64,000 bases of DNA from Chrysomallon squamiferum (taxonomy: Eukaryota > Mollusca > Gastropoda > Neomphalida > Peltospiridae), in the NCBI GenBank assembly GCA_012295275.1, contig CM022669.1:15891172-15955171 (forward strand), in the 5' to 3' direction. Position 1 is the stretch's first letter. Every line of letters starts with the position of its first letter. Below the pieces are notes generated by a model. It did not search any database and had not been told where the DNA came from. It saw only the letters and a program-made list of their open reading frames with translations. Made by a program: the position numbers and the translations under genes. This document shows positions 29,549 through 46,870 of the stretch, piece by piece.

Positions 29549-29782
29549 GTTCAAAGATGCCTTCAACTTTCCAAAGAACAAAATGTCACAGGTGCCCTTA
29601 CCGATAACACGCAATTAATGTCAAGTTTCATGATGCCAAATGCAGGCACCAGAAGTAATGAAATTGTGAAGCATCCTGATGGAACTGTCGTCATCCATAA
29701 AGCTACGTTTCCTGGTTTGTGTTTAAAAGGGGACATATCGCATGTTTCGATCGCAGTAAATATAACTATCCAATTGCAGTGA
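29549..29782 (+). CDS. Unrecognised 77-codon open segment
   Basis: An open plus-strand frame without repeat character, reading for example ALTDNTQLMSSFMM, NEIVKHPDGTVVIHKATF and LCLKGDISHVSIAV, with less A/T codon bias than its surroundings. It starts just after a TAA and ends at TGA, with Met only in the middle. It may be a fragment of a mobile element or chance. I recognise no family, and an overlapping minus-strand frame is also open. Confidence 0.18.
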   Translation, partial: VQRCLQLSKEQNVTGALTDNTQLMSSFMMPNAGTRSNEIVKHPDGTVVIHKATFPGLCLKGDISHVSIAVNITIQLQ

Positions 29783-29824
29783 TCATTCAATCTCTTGTGT
29801 TTTTCTTCTCTTTCTGACTCTGGT

Positions 29825-29908
29825 TCTGCTTCTACTGTTATTACTACTAGTAAAGTTCTTGTTACTATTTCTATTATTATAACTGTTGTTGATACCACAA
29901 CAACTACA

Positions 29909-29946
<38 letters not shown>

Positions 29947-30090
29947 ACTTACTAACAACTACTACTACTACTACTACTACTACTACAATTACACTTACTG
30001 CTACTACAGCAAATATTGCTAAATAATAATAATAATAATAATAATAATTATTATTATTATTATTATTATTGTTGTTGTTGTTGTTGTTGT
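29825..30090. repeat. (CTA)n, (AAT)n/(ATT)n, (GTT)n cluster
   Basis: CTA-type arrays at 29906-30005, then AAT units meeting ATT units head to head near 30048, a potential hairpin, followed by GTT. Confidence 0.94.
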
Positions 30091-30184
30091 CATTGTTGTT
30101 TTTTTTTATTGTTGTTAAATTGTTACCTCTACTATTACGAGAAAAAGAACAATAAAACAAAACGTTCAAAAATAAGTAAATAAT

Positions 30185-30223
<39 letters not shown>

Positions 30224-31779
30224 TTTATAAACATATATATATAAGAAAATATATTTGAATTTATAAACATAGCCCCAACCCAACAACCATGATGAATATT
30301 ACTACGACTTCTGTTACAACCATAAACCACACTACTACTGCTATTACTACTACTACTACTGTAATAATACTATTTGCTGATGTGTTCCTACTCCTTCTAC
30401 TTATTTCAAACATATTTTTTCTCTTTCCAACTTTTACTACTTCTTTTTTTCAAAATAATACTTTTTGTTTTAAAAGATGTGTTCCTTTTTCCTTTCTCTT
30501 ATTTCAACGCATCATTATTTTCTTCTCTTTCTTTCTTTTCTTTCTGTCTTTCTTTTTCAAAATTATGTTTTTGTTTTAAAAGTATCTGCAAACTCACATG
30601 AATATCTCTGATTCGAACATCAACAAACATGGAGAAATATACCTATTCATTGATAAAATTATAAATAACTACGTATACTAAAAATAGTTACTTTTTGTAC
30701 ATCACCAATATCTCAAATTAAAAAAAAGTCTAATTATAAGACTGTGATTTATGAATCACATTTAAAGAGAAATGTATTTACAAAATTGTGTAATGAAACG
30801 TTATATGACAGTCAAATTTAATCAAATGGAACACTACAACTTAGTCGAAAACTGTACAATTTAGTGTTAAGTTACTGTATAATTTACACGAATATAAATA
30901 TAGAAGTAACAAAAGACTGACCATTCATTGTTTTCTAAATTAAATATAGTTATGTGTTTATTATCATCATCATCAACATTAATATTATTATTATTGTTTT
31001 TGTGGTTAGTAGAATAGTAGTAGTAGTAACAGCACAAGCAGTATTAATTATCGTTTTCGTCTTTATTTTCTAAAATTATTTTTGGACCTTTGAATTTTAA
31101 GTCACCGTATATCACTGACATTGACTACATTCACGTTTCTCAGTTTTATTTGCTGTCAGGTAATACAACGTGTTACGGGGGGGGGAAGCAAATCCATGGC
31201 CATTGAAATAATTTCGTGGTCTGCTGGACAACGAAAGAAAAAGGAAATCCATAATAACTGATGACGGCGAAAGATAAAAATGCCAAGCACAGACAGAGAA
31301 AACAAAATATGAAAAAGATAATTTTTCTTTCAAAGCAACTGAATTGAAAGTGATATTACTGACTGAATCGTTAAATGTTGTTTTCCTCTGCTTCTTTTCT
31401 GAAATGTAATAGAAGCAGAAGTGTATCTGTTCAAAAAATATATGTTTTGTAGCTTTTTTGCAGCTGAAAATATCCGAGATCGATACAAAAACAGATTTTA
31501 TCAGCCGCGCCTAGTAATCAATAATCTGTAACACATTGATCTTGTCAAATGTACATGGACGATGATCATATTGATGATAATGTTGACGGTGACAACAATA
31601 ATAATAATAATACAGAATGATACGGCAGAAATAGTAGAGTACTATCATAAAGTAAATAATAAAAGTAGTGTTAATACTAATTGTAGGACTAGATGCACTG
31701 TTAATATTAGTGCAGTAGAATTATTACTAGTGGTAGTAATAATAGTAAAAATAATACAAATAAAGGTAGCAATAATGGT
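30091..31779. other. Intronic; no gene seen
   Basis: (AT)n at 30198-30224, CTA units at 30330-30360, a T/C-rich tract at 30370-30560, and G10 near 31178-31187. No exon recognised. Confidence 0.5.
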
Positions 31780-31781
31780 AA

Positions 31782-31834
<53 letters not shown>

Positions 31835-31960
31835 ATAGTAGTAGTAGTAGTAGTAGTAGTAATGGTGATATGGTACGGTAGTACTGGTGATAGTAGTAGT
31901 AGTAACAGTATTAGTAATAGTAATAGTAGTGGTACTAGTGGTAGTAGGAGTGGTAGAAAT
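31780..31960. repeat. (AGT)n trinucleotide array
   Basis: Long AGT run with AAT and GGT variants after 31860. Confidence 0.95.
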
Positions 31961-32182
31961 GGCTGAGCAGCATGTAATAATTATAGTTATATGTATAATA
32001 ACAATAAATGCCATCTGCTATTGTTTCTGATGGTTTTGACGATTCTGTGACAATATCAATGATGAAAAATAAAAGAGTCACTTGAAATATTAATCGTTTG
32101 AACCTTTACAGAAGAACATTTCAATAATATAGTTTTGTATTGAACAACACAAGACAAAGCCAAAGGATGATAGCATAACAAA

Positions 32183-32242
32183 CAAACAAACAAACAAACA
32201 AACAAAAAAATAAAAAATAAAAAAATAATAGTAGTAGTAGTA

Positions 32243-32280
<38 letters not shown>

Positions 32281-32322
32281 AATAATACTAATAATAATAC
32301 TACTAATAATAATAACTAAAAA
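32183..32322. repeat. (AAAC)n, (AGT)n, (AAT)n cluster
   Basis: AAAC units at 32180-32206, AGT at 32229-32244, AAT and ACT variants to 32322. Confidence 0.93.
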
Positions 32323-32859
32323 ATCATGATAACAAAGAAAAAGAAGAAAAGAAAAAAGATTTTCTGAAGCTGTCAGCTTTCTCGATATAAATTTGCTTTA
32401 TTACCAGAAAGTCTACAACAAAACAAACAATGCCTTTGATTAAATAAACACATCAAAACTGTTCCCGATCATTTCTTCTAAAAAAAAAAAACACACACAC
32501 ACACCACAACTTTGGGTTTATTTTGAATTTAAATTACAGTATGTCAAGCAACTGAGATATCAATGGATATTTTATATTTTCGTTGAAACAAAATGGGAGA
32601 AGCCAGAAAAGAAAAGATTAGAAAAAAAAAATTGCCTTTGTTGTTTGGAAGATAATGACACATGACATCCGGATGTAGAGTCGATGGCTGATTTTAACAG
32701 TGCAAATGAGGCTAATTCTTTAAAACTCTAGAAATGTTAACATTTTTTTAGAACATGGAGTGAACCCAGTGATCTGGTTATATAGCATCTGACTAAAATA
32801 ATTACTGTCAAGTACATTGAATACAATACTCGTACGTTCATACTCATAAAAATCCATAC
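32323..32859. other. Intronic; no gene seen
   Basis: Short poly-A with an AC run near 32480-32505; otherwise unique. Confidence 0.5.
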
Positions 32860-33100
32860 ATACAAGCATACATGCATACATGCATACATACATACATACA
32901 TGCATGCATATATAAATACATACATACTTACTTACATACATACATACATGCATACATACATACATACATACATGCATATATAAATACATACATACTTACT
33001 TACATACATACATGCATACATACATGCATACATACATACATACATATATGCATATATAAATACATACATACTTACTTACATACATACATACATACATACA

Positions 33101-33142
<42 letters not shown>

Positions 33143-33149
33143 AATACAT
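32860..33149. repeat. (TACA)n array with ~68-76-bp higher-order units
   Basis: TACA units with repeated 'tgcatatataaa' landmarks at 32905, 32973 and 33049 (offsets 68 and 76), each followed by ACATACATACTTACTTACA. It ends in an (AC)n run at 33100-33139. Confidence 0.94.
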
Positions 33150-34540
33150 ACGTCGTTGACCTTCGGAGTGCGGGCGAGTGGGTGCCATACGTTCAGGATT
33201 GTTGAGGTCGTGATTGGACTTAGTCTTCCAGAGCCAGTGCGTTCTCGCATATTTGTCTATGTGCAGAGTCTAATCAAATGCACATATGACAGAGGATATT
33301 CAAAATTCTAAACAACATACATACATATATATACACCTACATACACACATAAATAGAACCACTACATGCACATATGTAAATGCATACATTCATTCAACAC
33401 ATCATTTTATGTTGACCATATAGACCTAACAGTCTTCTCAGATATTGCGTGTCAGAAGCTTGATGTCGAAACCTCTTTGTATTAAAAGATTAAAGAGGGA
33501 ACCGGCTAAAAATGGAGGTTGTCTTTCCCACAGTTAAACATAATTTACTCCGAAGGAGGATAAAAGTAATGCTGATAAATATAGAGCCTAAAATTCTATT
33601 TACAGTAAAATGTATACTGAAGGTAAAGGATTTGTCTAGTTTGTCATGTTAATGGGATCTGTACACGTCAGTTGACACACATTAATATCAACCCGTCGAG
33701 TCTAATGGTTTCAACGTAATGAAAGCAAGACCTTTTCTCTTTCTCTCTCTTTCTCTTTCTATGTTTGTATTTTTCAGTCTTTCTTTCTTTATCTGTCTTT
33801 AAATCTATATTACTATTTACCCATTTATCTATCAATGTGTCTGTCTATCTGCCTGTCTCTGTCTGTTTGTATGTCCATCTATCTATATATCCATCTCTCT
33901 ATCTTTCTATCTATCTGTCTATCTATCAATATATCTGTCCATCCATCTGTGTATCTATTTTCATACCTATCTATCTCTATGTCTGTCTCTCTGTCTTGCT
34001 TTCTTCTATATCCCTATTTTCTACTTTATATCAGAACAACCATTCTCAGTCACGGCAAACATTCATCTCTGAATATGTCTTCCTCTTTCATTTTTGTCTC
34101 TTAACCAATGTGGTATTTATTCTACTTTTATAATCCCTTTGTTATTCTAAACTGAACGTTTCCTTGACCTATCAATATATTTACTTCATTTCCAAACATA
34201 ATGACTAAAATATGTCTCCATTATTTTTGCCAAGGTCAAGTTTTGTCGTTATACTTATAAGGAAAACCATATCACACGAGTAAAAAGAGAATATAATGAC
34301 TCGCACCTTCATTATTGTTCGAATCAATATTAGGTAAGTCCGTAACTTCATGTGTTGAACGTGACGTTTTGTATTTCAAAGATAATATCCCCTTTTCTAC
34401 ATGGAAATACGGCAGTCTATTTTGTAAGGTTGATTATTATAATTAAAAGTAATGGCTTTAAGGACAATTAAATTGTCTTTTCAAACAGAATCAATGACGA
34501 AGACATGACAGGTAACACACTAGAAAATAATAATAATATT
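33150..34540. other. Intronic; GC-richer segment then degenerate repeats
   Basis: 33150-33260 is relatively GC-rich and unique (no family recognised). 33735-34020 is degenerate CTAT/CTGT-like pyrimidine repeat. No exon recognised. Confidence 0.45.
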
Positions 34541-34589
34541 TCTCCTGATAATGATGATGACGATGACGATGATGATGATGATGATGATG

Positions 34590-34626
<37 letters not shown>

Positions 34627-34645
34627 TAACAATAACAGCAATAGT
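34541..34645. repeat. (GAT)n-(AAT)n-(AAC)n repeat
   Basis: GAT/GAC units, then AAT, then AAC/AGC variants. Confidence 0.95.
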
Positions 34646-35744
34646 GTTACTGGCGATGACGATGATGATAACACCGATAATAACTGAATAGACAGTGTAG
34701 AAGAAGAAAGAAACAAGAGGAAAAGAATAAAAGGAAGAACAAAAGAAGGAAAAAATATGAGAATAACATGAAGGTTATTAAGGATTATTGAAAATAATAT
34801 TGATTTGGAAACGGTGTTTTTGCACTCAAGTTTTTGTCAACACGTCAAAGGAGAGATAAAAAAAAGATTTAAAAAACAATGAATGAAAAATAACAAAACA
34901 TAAGGACACTACAAAACTATATATTATTATTATTATTATTATTATTATTTTTTTTTTTTTTTTTTATTAGTGTAAGCATTTCATCACGTACAACTTAATT
35001 ATATTACACAGGAGGAAACGAGCAAATTGCCTCACTTAACAACATGTAATTGTTCTGTAAACGAAAATCGAAAAACCATTGACCGTCAAGAGAGTGTTTG
35101 CACACGAGATCCGAGAGAAACGGGTATTGGAACACGTCTCTTCTGTTTTTTAACCCCTTTTCTCTGTAATTCTTTATTGATGTGGATCAAGGATTTTTCA
35201 TGTCGTCTGCTTGACCGAGAAACTGGAACTCGGAGACGATGAGAGGTAGTCTGTCACCAAGAATCATTCCCACTTTTCTTCTCTTCTTTTTTTTTTTTTA
35301 ATTTCAAAGAGACATAAATCAATTATAAGATTTCCAGCATCTTGCATTCTTGCTAATTTTTTTTTTTTTTTTTTTTTTTTTTTCATCTGCAGATTTATTC
35401 ATCTGTTAATACGTATAAGTGCGGGGGTAAAAATAGAAAAAAGTGAAGAAAAAAAAAAAAAAAAAAAAAAAAAAAAGAAATTGACGTCCAGATCAAATAC
35501 GAAGAACTAATAGGGCTGTTAATATGGAAATTGGTGCAATTTTCTCAAAGGCGGTGCATTCAATTTTGTGTTGAATATGAGACAAAGATGCATCTCATGA
35601 CCGGAAATTGCGCAGAGGAATGTGTTTATCGTTAATATTCAACGTGCTTAAGAAATATCCACAAATACGTGACTACTGATTTATTATTATGTCTGACACA
35701 GCGTCAGAGATAGGTTAGAATGCGACTGTATTTACCTTTATGGA
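34646..35744. other. Intronic; poly-A/T tracts
   Basis: (ATT)n plus poly-T at 34922-34966, poly-T at 35358-35383 and poly-A at 35449-35476. An open plus frame at 35027-35242 is unrecognised. Confidence 0.5.
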
Positions 35745-39337
<3,593 letters not shown>

Positions 39338-39432
39338 AGAGAGAGAGAATGAGAGAGAGTGAGAGAGAGAGAGAGGGGGGCTAGATATAGATAAAGAGAT
39401 GAGAGAGAGAGAAAGGGAGTGGAGGAGGAGGA

Positions 39433-39487
<55 letters not shown>
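39338..39487. repeat. Degenerate then pure (GA)n with (GGA)n
   Basis: Interrupted GA blocks, a short GAG/GGA patch at 39420-39435, then a pure GA run. Confidence 0.95.
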
Positions 39488-39491
<4 letters not shown>

Positions 39492-40629
39492 TTCAGAAGA
39501 GAAATGAAAACAACAACAAATCCCACATAACTGTTAAACTGTAACTAACTGCGCATATACATGAACTGATTATAATTTAAACTGCATATATATTAACATT
39601 ACATCAGACTGAAATGAGGAAAGCAAAAAAAAAAAATAAAAAAAAAAAAAAAAATGAAGAAATAGATGACTGACTGAATGAATGAATGAATAAATCCTAC
39701 TGAAACAAAAGCTTCTGTTTCCAAAAGGAAGGATATTTTTTATCAGTACAACTTAAATCAATATACAAACACGACACTTTGTTACGTTGGAAAGACAATA
39801 TTCTGAAGCAGAGGACAGAGGGTTGTAGTAAAAATTGTGTTCGATCCTAGCCTCAAGCGTCGTCTTGCGTTCGACGTTGCCGAAGCGCAATATCGAGACA
39901 ACAGCTAACAAATGATGATGTATTCGGAGACAGCACAGCTCAGTGGTCGATGTAATTGTCGACTTTACGAAATGAACGGCTTTCGAGGCAATAAACATTT
40001 GCGTCGATTCTCACGGTCTTTGCCTTGGTACTGATAATTCTTTCTTTCTTTCCTTTTTTTTCTTTTTTCTTTCTTTTCGTTCATTCTTTCCTTCTTTTTT
40101 CTTTCCTTATTTATTTTTTTTTTTTTTTTTTTTTTGTATTTTCTCCTCATGTTTTATTTATTTGATATTGTTATTATAATTGTAATCTATTTATTTTCTG
40201 TACGTAATAGCCAATTTTGATACTATATAAATCAAATAAAATTAGTATTATTATTCGTTTTCCCTTGGCAATAGATTTCACCACTAAATAAATAAATAGA
40301 TAATGAAGGAATAAATTTTGGCTTCTCTTTATTTTTAAATAAATAAAAAAAAGACAGTTGAAATACCTATTTTTACCAAAATATCTGCCTAACTAAGATA
40401 TTTCTGTAAAAAATGTATTTACAACTGGCAACATTTTTTTTTTTTTTTGGTGACTATTTTCAAGTTGTATGATTTAAAACAAATTCGCCATATGAATGCA
40501 GCAGTGATTTTTTTTGTTGTTGTTGTTGTTTTTTTTCTTGTCTTTCTCTGCTGCACATGCAGGTGTCTTATTTTAATGCAAAGTAAATGAGAGCAACATT
40601 TGCTTTTATTTTTTTTATTTATTGAATTT
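39488..40629. other. Intronic; no gene seen
   Basis: Poly-A at 39625-39653, T/C-rich tract 40038-40135, and a weak pol III A-box-like CAGCTCAGTGGTCG near 39937-39950. No exon recognised. Confidence 0.45.
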
Positions 40630-40701
40630 ATTATTATTATTATTATTATTATTAGTTTTTTTTTTTTAAATTTATTTTTTATTTTTATTTATTTATTTAT
40701 T

Positions 40702-40738
<37 letters not shown>

Positions 40739-40742
40739 TTTT

Positions 40743-40801
<59 letters not shown>
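40630..40801. repeat. (ATT)n, (TTTA)n and a 57-nt poly-T
   Basis: ATT units, then TTTA units, ending in 57 consecutive T (40745-40801), the longest homopolymer in the window. Confidence 0.96.
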
Positions 40802-40802
<1 letters not shown>

Positions 40803-42274
40803 ATGCATCCAGCATAAATCCATATAGACGTTTATGTCTTACAGTCTTTAATTATTTTGTAATAGATGAGACTCACAGTTTTATTTTGAAATCCCGTCGT
40901 CTCATACATCTGGATTAGAAACGTTTCTGGGATGCGAAAGTAATGTCTGCAGATTACCAAATTCGCTGAGGGCATTCACGCAGTCGGCTTTATACATTAA
41001 CTTCGCATAACCCAAAAATCTTTAACCATGATTTACTTCGGAAGCGAATTAACTGTTATATAACATCTCAGTTAAGCAGTGTGTAGATGTGATTAGGGAT
41101 CATGGTTAAATGAAATCAAAAGGGATAAATGCTGGTTTTGCGTATTTCAAGCACTGCACTGTTACGATTATTTCTGAATGATCTGTTTGGTGTTTAAAGT
41201 ACATTATTTTTGTATTGAAGATGGGTGGGACAGAGTAATCTCGTGGGGAGGTTTGCTTGTTGCAAATGTTGGCCATTCTGATACAGAGCGACGCTTGTCG
41301 GTATCATTTGTGTAGAACATGCACTCAAAGGACATGCCCTATTCGTAACGAATGTGTTTCATTTGGTAGTTAAAAGTTACATTATTAATCCTCATTGTTG
41401 GCTGCTGTTGAGCTGTTGCTGAATCCTGTAATATCCTCAGAGATCGTTGTGATGTTTTTCCTTCTGTTCTTTCTTTCTTTTTTTCTATTTTCTTTTCTTC
41501 CTTTTTTTTTTTTTTTTTTTTTAAGATGAATTTATTAAGAGTATCCATTTCTGAAATTATCTGAATAAATAACGTGGAACCTCAACCATTCATGATGAAG
41601 TTACCGTGAGATAATTTCTTTAAACGAAACTGGACGTGAAGGTTATTTGGATGATGACTACGTTACTATTCCTATAGCAATTACACGCCAAAGTACAGAT
41701 TAACCATCACAGTCTTGAACTTTATAAAAATGTATGTAATCATGACTGGAATTCTTCTGATTCCCATAGTTAAAAGAAAAGCCTTGAGATATATTATTTG
41801 AAGGAATGCTTAAGGACAATTTCATATGAGCAAAATCTAATATCACAAAACGAGAACAGAAGAAGTAAAACTTGTTATTAGCATACTTTATCAGTAATAA
41901 ACTTTATTATTAATGAGAAGAAGACAAAAAGACTAATGGCAATAACAAATAGACCATTTTTTGGAAAAAAAGGTTTTAGTTCTAGACATCTCGGGAACGC
42001 TTTAGTATAAAGGTGTTCATTATCTCTGTGTTTGTTAAAATGGTGTCTGTACTTTCTGTGGGGAAATCCTATCTTCAAACGATATATAAAGAAAATGACT
42101 CAAACTTATTTACTCTTGAGACCAGTACAAATATTGAAAAAACAAAAGTATGATCGGTTACACTTCAAATTAGGTAGAGAAAGATAGGAAAAAACAAGAT
42201 GAATAAGAGAAAGCTAGAGAAAGTGAAGGAAAGAACAAGAAAGAGATCGACATTTATCATTTATTTTCGTCTTC

Positions 42275-42315
<41 letters not shown>

Positions 42316-43149
42316 CCAAACCGAAGTCGAATTGGAAAAATAAAACGTATCACAACATAACTTGAAAGAAAATGTGACTGGAACGTATCATTAGAAAAGT
42401 GAGTCGATCAGCATGAAAAGAAGACATCCTAACGGTAATGATTAACTATGCCTGAATAACCCAAACTGTCTGGATTGACAAGACTAGCGAAGTGACTGAA
42501 AAGAGCACTGAACAAAACGATAATGAATTTTTCATGGACAGACTATTAAATGGCCACTTGTCAGAACTGTAACAATGGAGGTCGACTTTTGTCTCTGTTT
42601 TCCTTCGAGATATTGTTTTGTAATATCTGTTTGTTCTACACTGAAAAACAGTATTATGGCGTGATCAGTTATTGCAGTCGCCTTAAAGAGGCTCAGTCAG
42701 GCAGATAGAGGTAGAGGTTACATACTGTAAGAGTTTGTCCAATGAAGAATATGAGAAATATTGGCTTTTTTTTTTTTTTTTTTTCGCTGTGATCCCTGAC
42801 GGCAAGAAGTTCTTGTTATCAGCGTATCCAGTCGACATGAAAATGATTTTATTATTATTTCCATTTTTAATTACGTTTTTGTTTTTTCTGTGTGTGTGTA
42901 ACAAGAAACTTCTATTTCAACAAGCGAGTAACGATGTCCGTTGTAATAAAAATTAGGATCTGGCTGATCTGCTAATGTACATCAAAGGTTTACGTTTTAC
43001 CATTTATCAGCTTCAGTCGGATATTGTCATTAAAATAAGAGCTGTGGACATTAAGCCTTTTCGCTAGCTTTTAACCACAAACTAACAAAGACATAACAAC
43101 GATAATTGAATAGAAGCACGAAAGGATGAAGGCTGATCATATTTTTTTC
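40802..43149. other. Intronic; no gene seen
   Basis: Poly-T at 41502-41522, (AT)n at 42281-42310 and poly-T at 42767-42784. Unique AT-rich DNA elsewhere; no exon recognised. Confidence 0.5.
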
Positions 43150-43560
43150 ACTTCTACTATTACTACTTAATACTACTACTTCTATCACTACTACTACTGC
43201 CACAATACATTACTTCCATCACTACTGCTACTGCTGCTGCTAGTACTACTACTTCTACTACTGCTGCTAGTACTACTACTTCTACTACTACGAGTACTAC
43301 TACGACTACTATTACTTCTACCACTAGTACTAACGCTGTCACTATTGTTTCTGCTACCATTGTTATTAGTATTGCAGTTCCTTTTTAGTTCTGTTAACAA
43401 TATTACAGATACTGCTACTACTACTACTACGTCTCCTGCAACTGCTGTTATTGAAAAACAACAAAAACAACAACTAATACTATTATTAGAAATGCTACAA
43501 TCACCACTACTACTACTACTACTACTACCACCGCCTCCACTGCTACCACTCTTACTAATA
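43150..43560. repeat. Degenerate (CTA)n/(CTG)n array
   Basis: About 400 bp of imperfect ACT-type trinucleotides with CTG and TTC variants. Open frames over it are compositional. Confidence 0.9.
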
Positions 43561-46085
43561 GAATATGTGCCCCTTCTGCCATTTCTACTAAGAATTAATA
43601 GTATTATTCGTAATGTAACAATTATTAATTATATTGATCATGCTAGGCACGGCAGTGGAGGATATTATACTAATAAGATCAAAAGCAGCTGAAGAAATAT
43701 TGGAAAACCAAATGTGGATAACTTAAGTTAAACTTGTCTTGACCTCTCTCATTGACTGAGAAACATCATAATTATTTAAGCAATATAGGCATTAAGTGCA
43801 TGGCGAGCATCTTGTTTACAGATAACCTCAAACGGTCAATCGTAGAAGTAGCTTCTTCAATCAGAATAAGTGTACCTGAGTCATAAATTCATCAGTCAAC
43901 TGGGAATATTAATCTGGTTGTTAATAATAGTCGAAGTGACGTACAGGATATCGTATAGCTGAATTATTTACTGGGAAATGAAATGCTTATATTAGGAAGT
44001 TTAGAATAAGACGCTTTTGAATGGTATTATGGAGACTATCTAAGGTTGTACCATTTTGTAATTCTTCACAACACAACCATATGGTTGCAAAAGAAGAAAA
44101 CAAAAAAAAAACTCTTTAAAAATGGTTAATTCAGGTCTGCTCATGTTCAAACGAATTTATCGCTTGTCAGAGCATTTCATTAGACATACAGAATGTTCCA
44201 ATAAATCAATGAAAAAATAATTTCAAAAAAATAAATTAAATTTAATTAAACTAAAAAAAAAAAAAAACCCTCCACATCTAACGTCTTAAAAAGATTACGC
44301 TTTCTTGTTCGAATGTTTTTTGTCGTCGTTCTTGAAGTTTTATCAAATGTATTTTCTTTTTTCACATTCTTTTCTTCTTGCGCTGCTCAGAATACTGTAC
44401 CTAAAAGAATATATGAGCCAAGTACTTTAATGAAACAGTTAAATTCTCTATGGTAGAGAATTATCTTTAAAAAGAACAGAGTACTCAGTGAAACCATGCA
44501 TATTTAACATGTGTTAAACTGATATTAACATATTCATCACATTTATTTTCAGATTTTCACTAGTCTATGCCAGTCATTTATTTTAACGTGTTTTTTTTTT
44601 TTTTAAAGTGTTAAATTTTCTAAATATCCCATTGTATGACTTCAAATCTTATTGACGAAACCTAATTTTCAATACCCGAAAATAGACGGTTTCTACCTTT
44701 GTGTATTACTTAATCAGGCTATTGCCTGGAACCTCTGAATTGTGTCCTAAATCTCTACCAATATTCAACATCTACACATTCACTGAGAAGGAACATATCG
44801 CCACAAAGATCTTAAGCGATTTCAGCAACCGTATCGTCGTTGCAACCAAAATATTATAAAATAATCTGTGGTTATATGCCGAGATACATTAAAGAATAAA
44901 TTAACTGCCAGGTGTCTCTTATGTACAGTGTCCCATACACAGGTGAAAACATGGTATTTTGATAAACCAGTAATGGTTTGAATATTAAATATACTATTTT
45001 TTTTTTTTGTGACAAAACAGACCTTTAACGAAAAATCGTTCACAAATATTTGTAAAACATTATGATAAAACAAAAACCGAAAAGCGGTCTGACCCTAGAG
45101 AGATTCTATATCATTCGAAACCATATTAATTTTACCTATCTTAATTTAATATTACAACAACAAAAAAACACTGACTTTATGCCTAGACAGAAAAAAGTGC
45201 TTACGTAAAATGAACAGCGCTCTGTTATATTTAATTTAAAAAAAAAATAATAATAACAATAATAATAAAAAAGCGAAATTGGATTTTGAAATTAAATCTT
45301 TCACTGCAATAATATACCCTCGGGAAATCAGTGTGTCTTACCACTAAGCCTCTTGAGTCGAATACACCATCTGCAGTATTTGTAATATTAGTAAGTTATA
45401 GCAAGAAGTATTAAGACTGATATATTGAATGTAGCAGCTGCTTCGGTTAATTGGCTCTCTTTGTAGACAGAAATTATCAGTTCTGGTGGAATGAAGGTAG
45501 TTCGTATTTATTTTGTGAGTTCACTTCACATTTAAAGTATCATAATTAGTGGAAACGCTTGAGTAATACTATACAAAGAGTAGACAAACTGTATCGTACC
45601 ATTCGGGAATATTTCAGATAGGTAAAGACTTTTGACTAGACTTAAGATAAACGCATTGTATTAAATTTACACTAAGAACTATACAGAGTTTCCTAAAATT
45701 ATTTCATGACCATATAAATATTGTCTTTAAGTACCGAAGAGATTTTATTATTAACGGTTGTCAGAAATCAGATGTCAAACACGTATATTCGGCATTTTAA
45801 CCTTCGCAGGATAAAGCTGATGTCATAATCCAGTAAGCAGTTATTCCAAGAATATTTCTATGATACAAGACATTTTTGAAAATGCTGTTTTTATTCCTTT
45901 CTTATCGACTGAGCAGGAACAGTTAGTTGATATCCACCTTTGAGTAGGCATCAAAGCACGTATGTCAGTTCTTTATTTAGTGATTTTGGCTGGATTGGGA
46001 AATGCATTTACTTGGGAGCTCGAAACCCGATTTTAGCACCCATTGCAGCGATATATTGCTACATTCGTACTTTTAATGATATTAA
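43561..46085. other. Intronic; no gene seen
   Basis: Mostly unique AT-rich sequence. A possible tRNA-related fragment lies at 45313-45365 on the minus strand (GGCTTAGTGGTAAG). No exon recognised. Confidence 0.45.
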
Positions 46086-46161
46086 TGATATTGATAAGGA
46101 TGAGATGACGGTAATGATAATGATGATGATGATAATGATGATAACAATACTACTACTACTA

Positions 46162-46202
<41 letters not shown>

Positions 46203-46362
46203 TTATTATGATGTAACATTACAACTACTATTACTACAACTACTACTACTAATAATAATAACAACAACTACAACGATGGCAGTTACAACAACAATAATAA
46301 TAGCAGTGTTGTTGTTTCTGTTGTTTCAATTATTATTGTTGTTGTTGTGGTATTATTATTAT

Positions 46363-46408
<46 letters not shown>

Positions 46409-46430
46409 GTTATTATTATTATTCAATTAA
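46086..46430. repeat. (GAT)n, (AAT)n, (CTA)n compound block
   Basis: GAT/AAT units from about 46110, AAT to 46200, CTA and AAC blocks, then CTA at 46362-46408 and ATT. Confidence 0.93.
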
Positions 46431-46713
46431 TCTTGTTATTGTTAATAAACAAATGTCTCTTATCGATTACTTAGAAAGCATACTACTACTAGTAATCAAT
46501 TTCTGCCCTCAACAGCTGCTAAATCGGATTAAGTGTTGTCATCTTCTAATTAATAAGTTTATCTGACCTCTGACTGCAGACTTTTTAGTGATCAGACCTA
46601 TAATAATGGATACCTTGAGCTAGGCTCTTGATATTTCCTGTATTCATATTAACAGAGGAAGGGTGAATTTATAAATACAGTGATTGGTATTAAACAAATA
46701 ACTAAATGAAGGA

Positions 46714-46793
46714 ATGAATAAATAAATAAATAAATAAATAAATAAATGAATTGATAAATAAATAAATAGACAGATAGATAGATAGACAGACAG

Positions 46794-46853
<60 letters not shown>

Positions 46854-46870
46854 TTAGATAGATAGATAAA
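46714..46870. repeat. (AAAT)n then (GATA)n tetranucleotide array
   Basis: AAAT units to about 46770, then GATA/GACA units to 46868. Confidence 0.96.

Noticed and set aside
45940-46566. 208-codon plus frame
   Set aside because: Most of its length is AAT, CTA and GAT repeats; the flanks show no domain.
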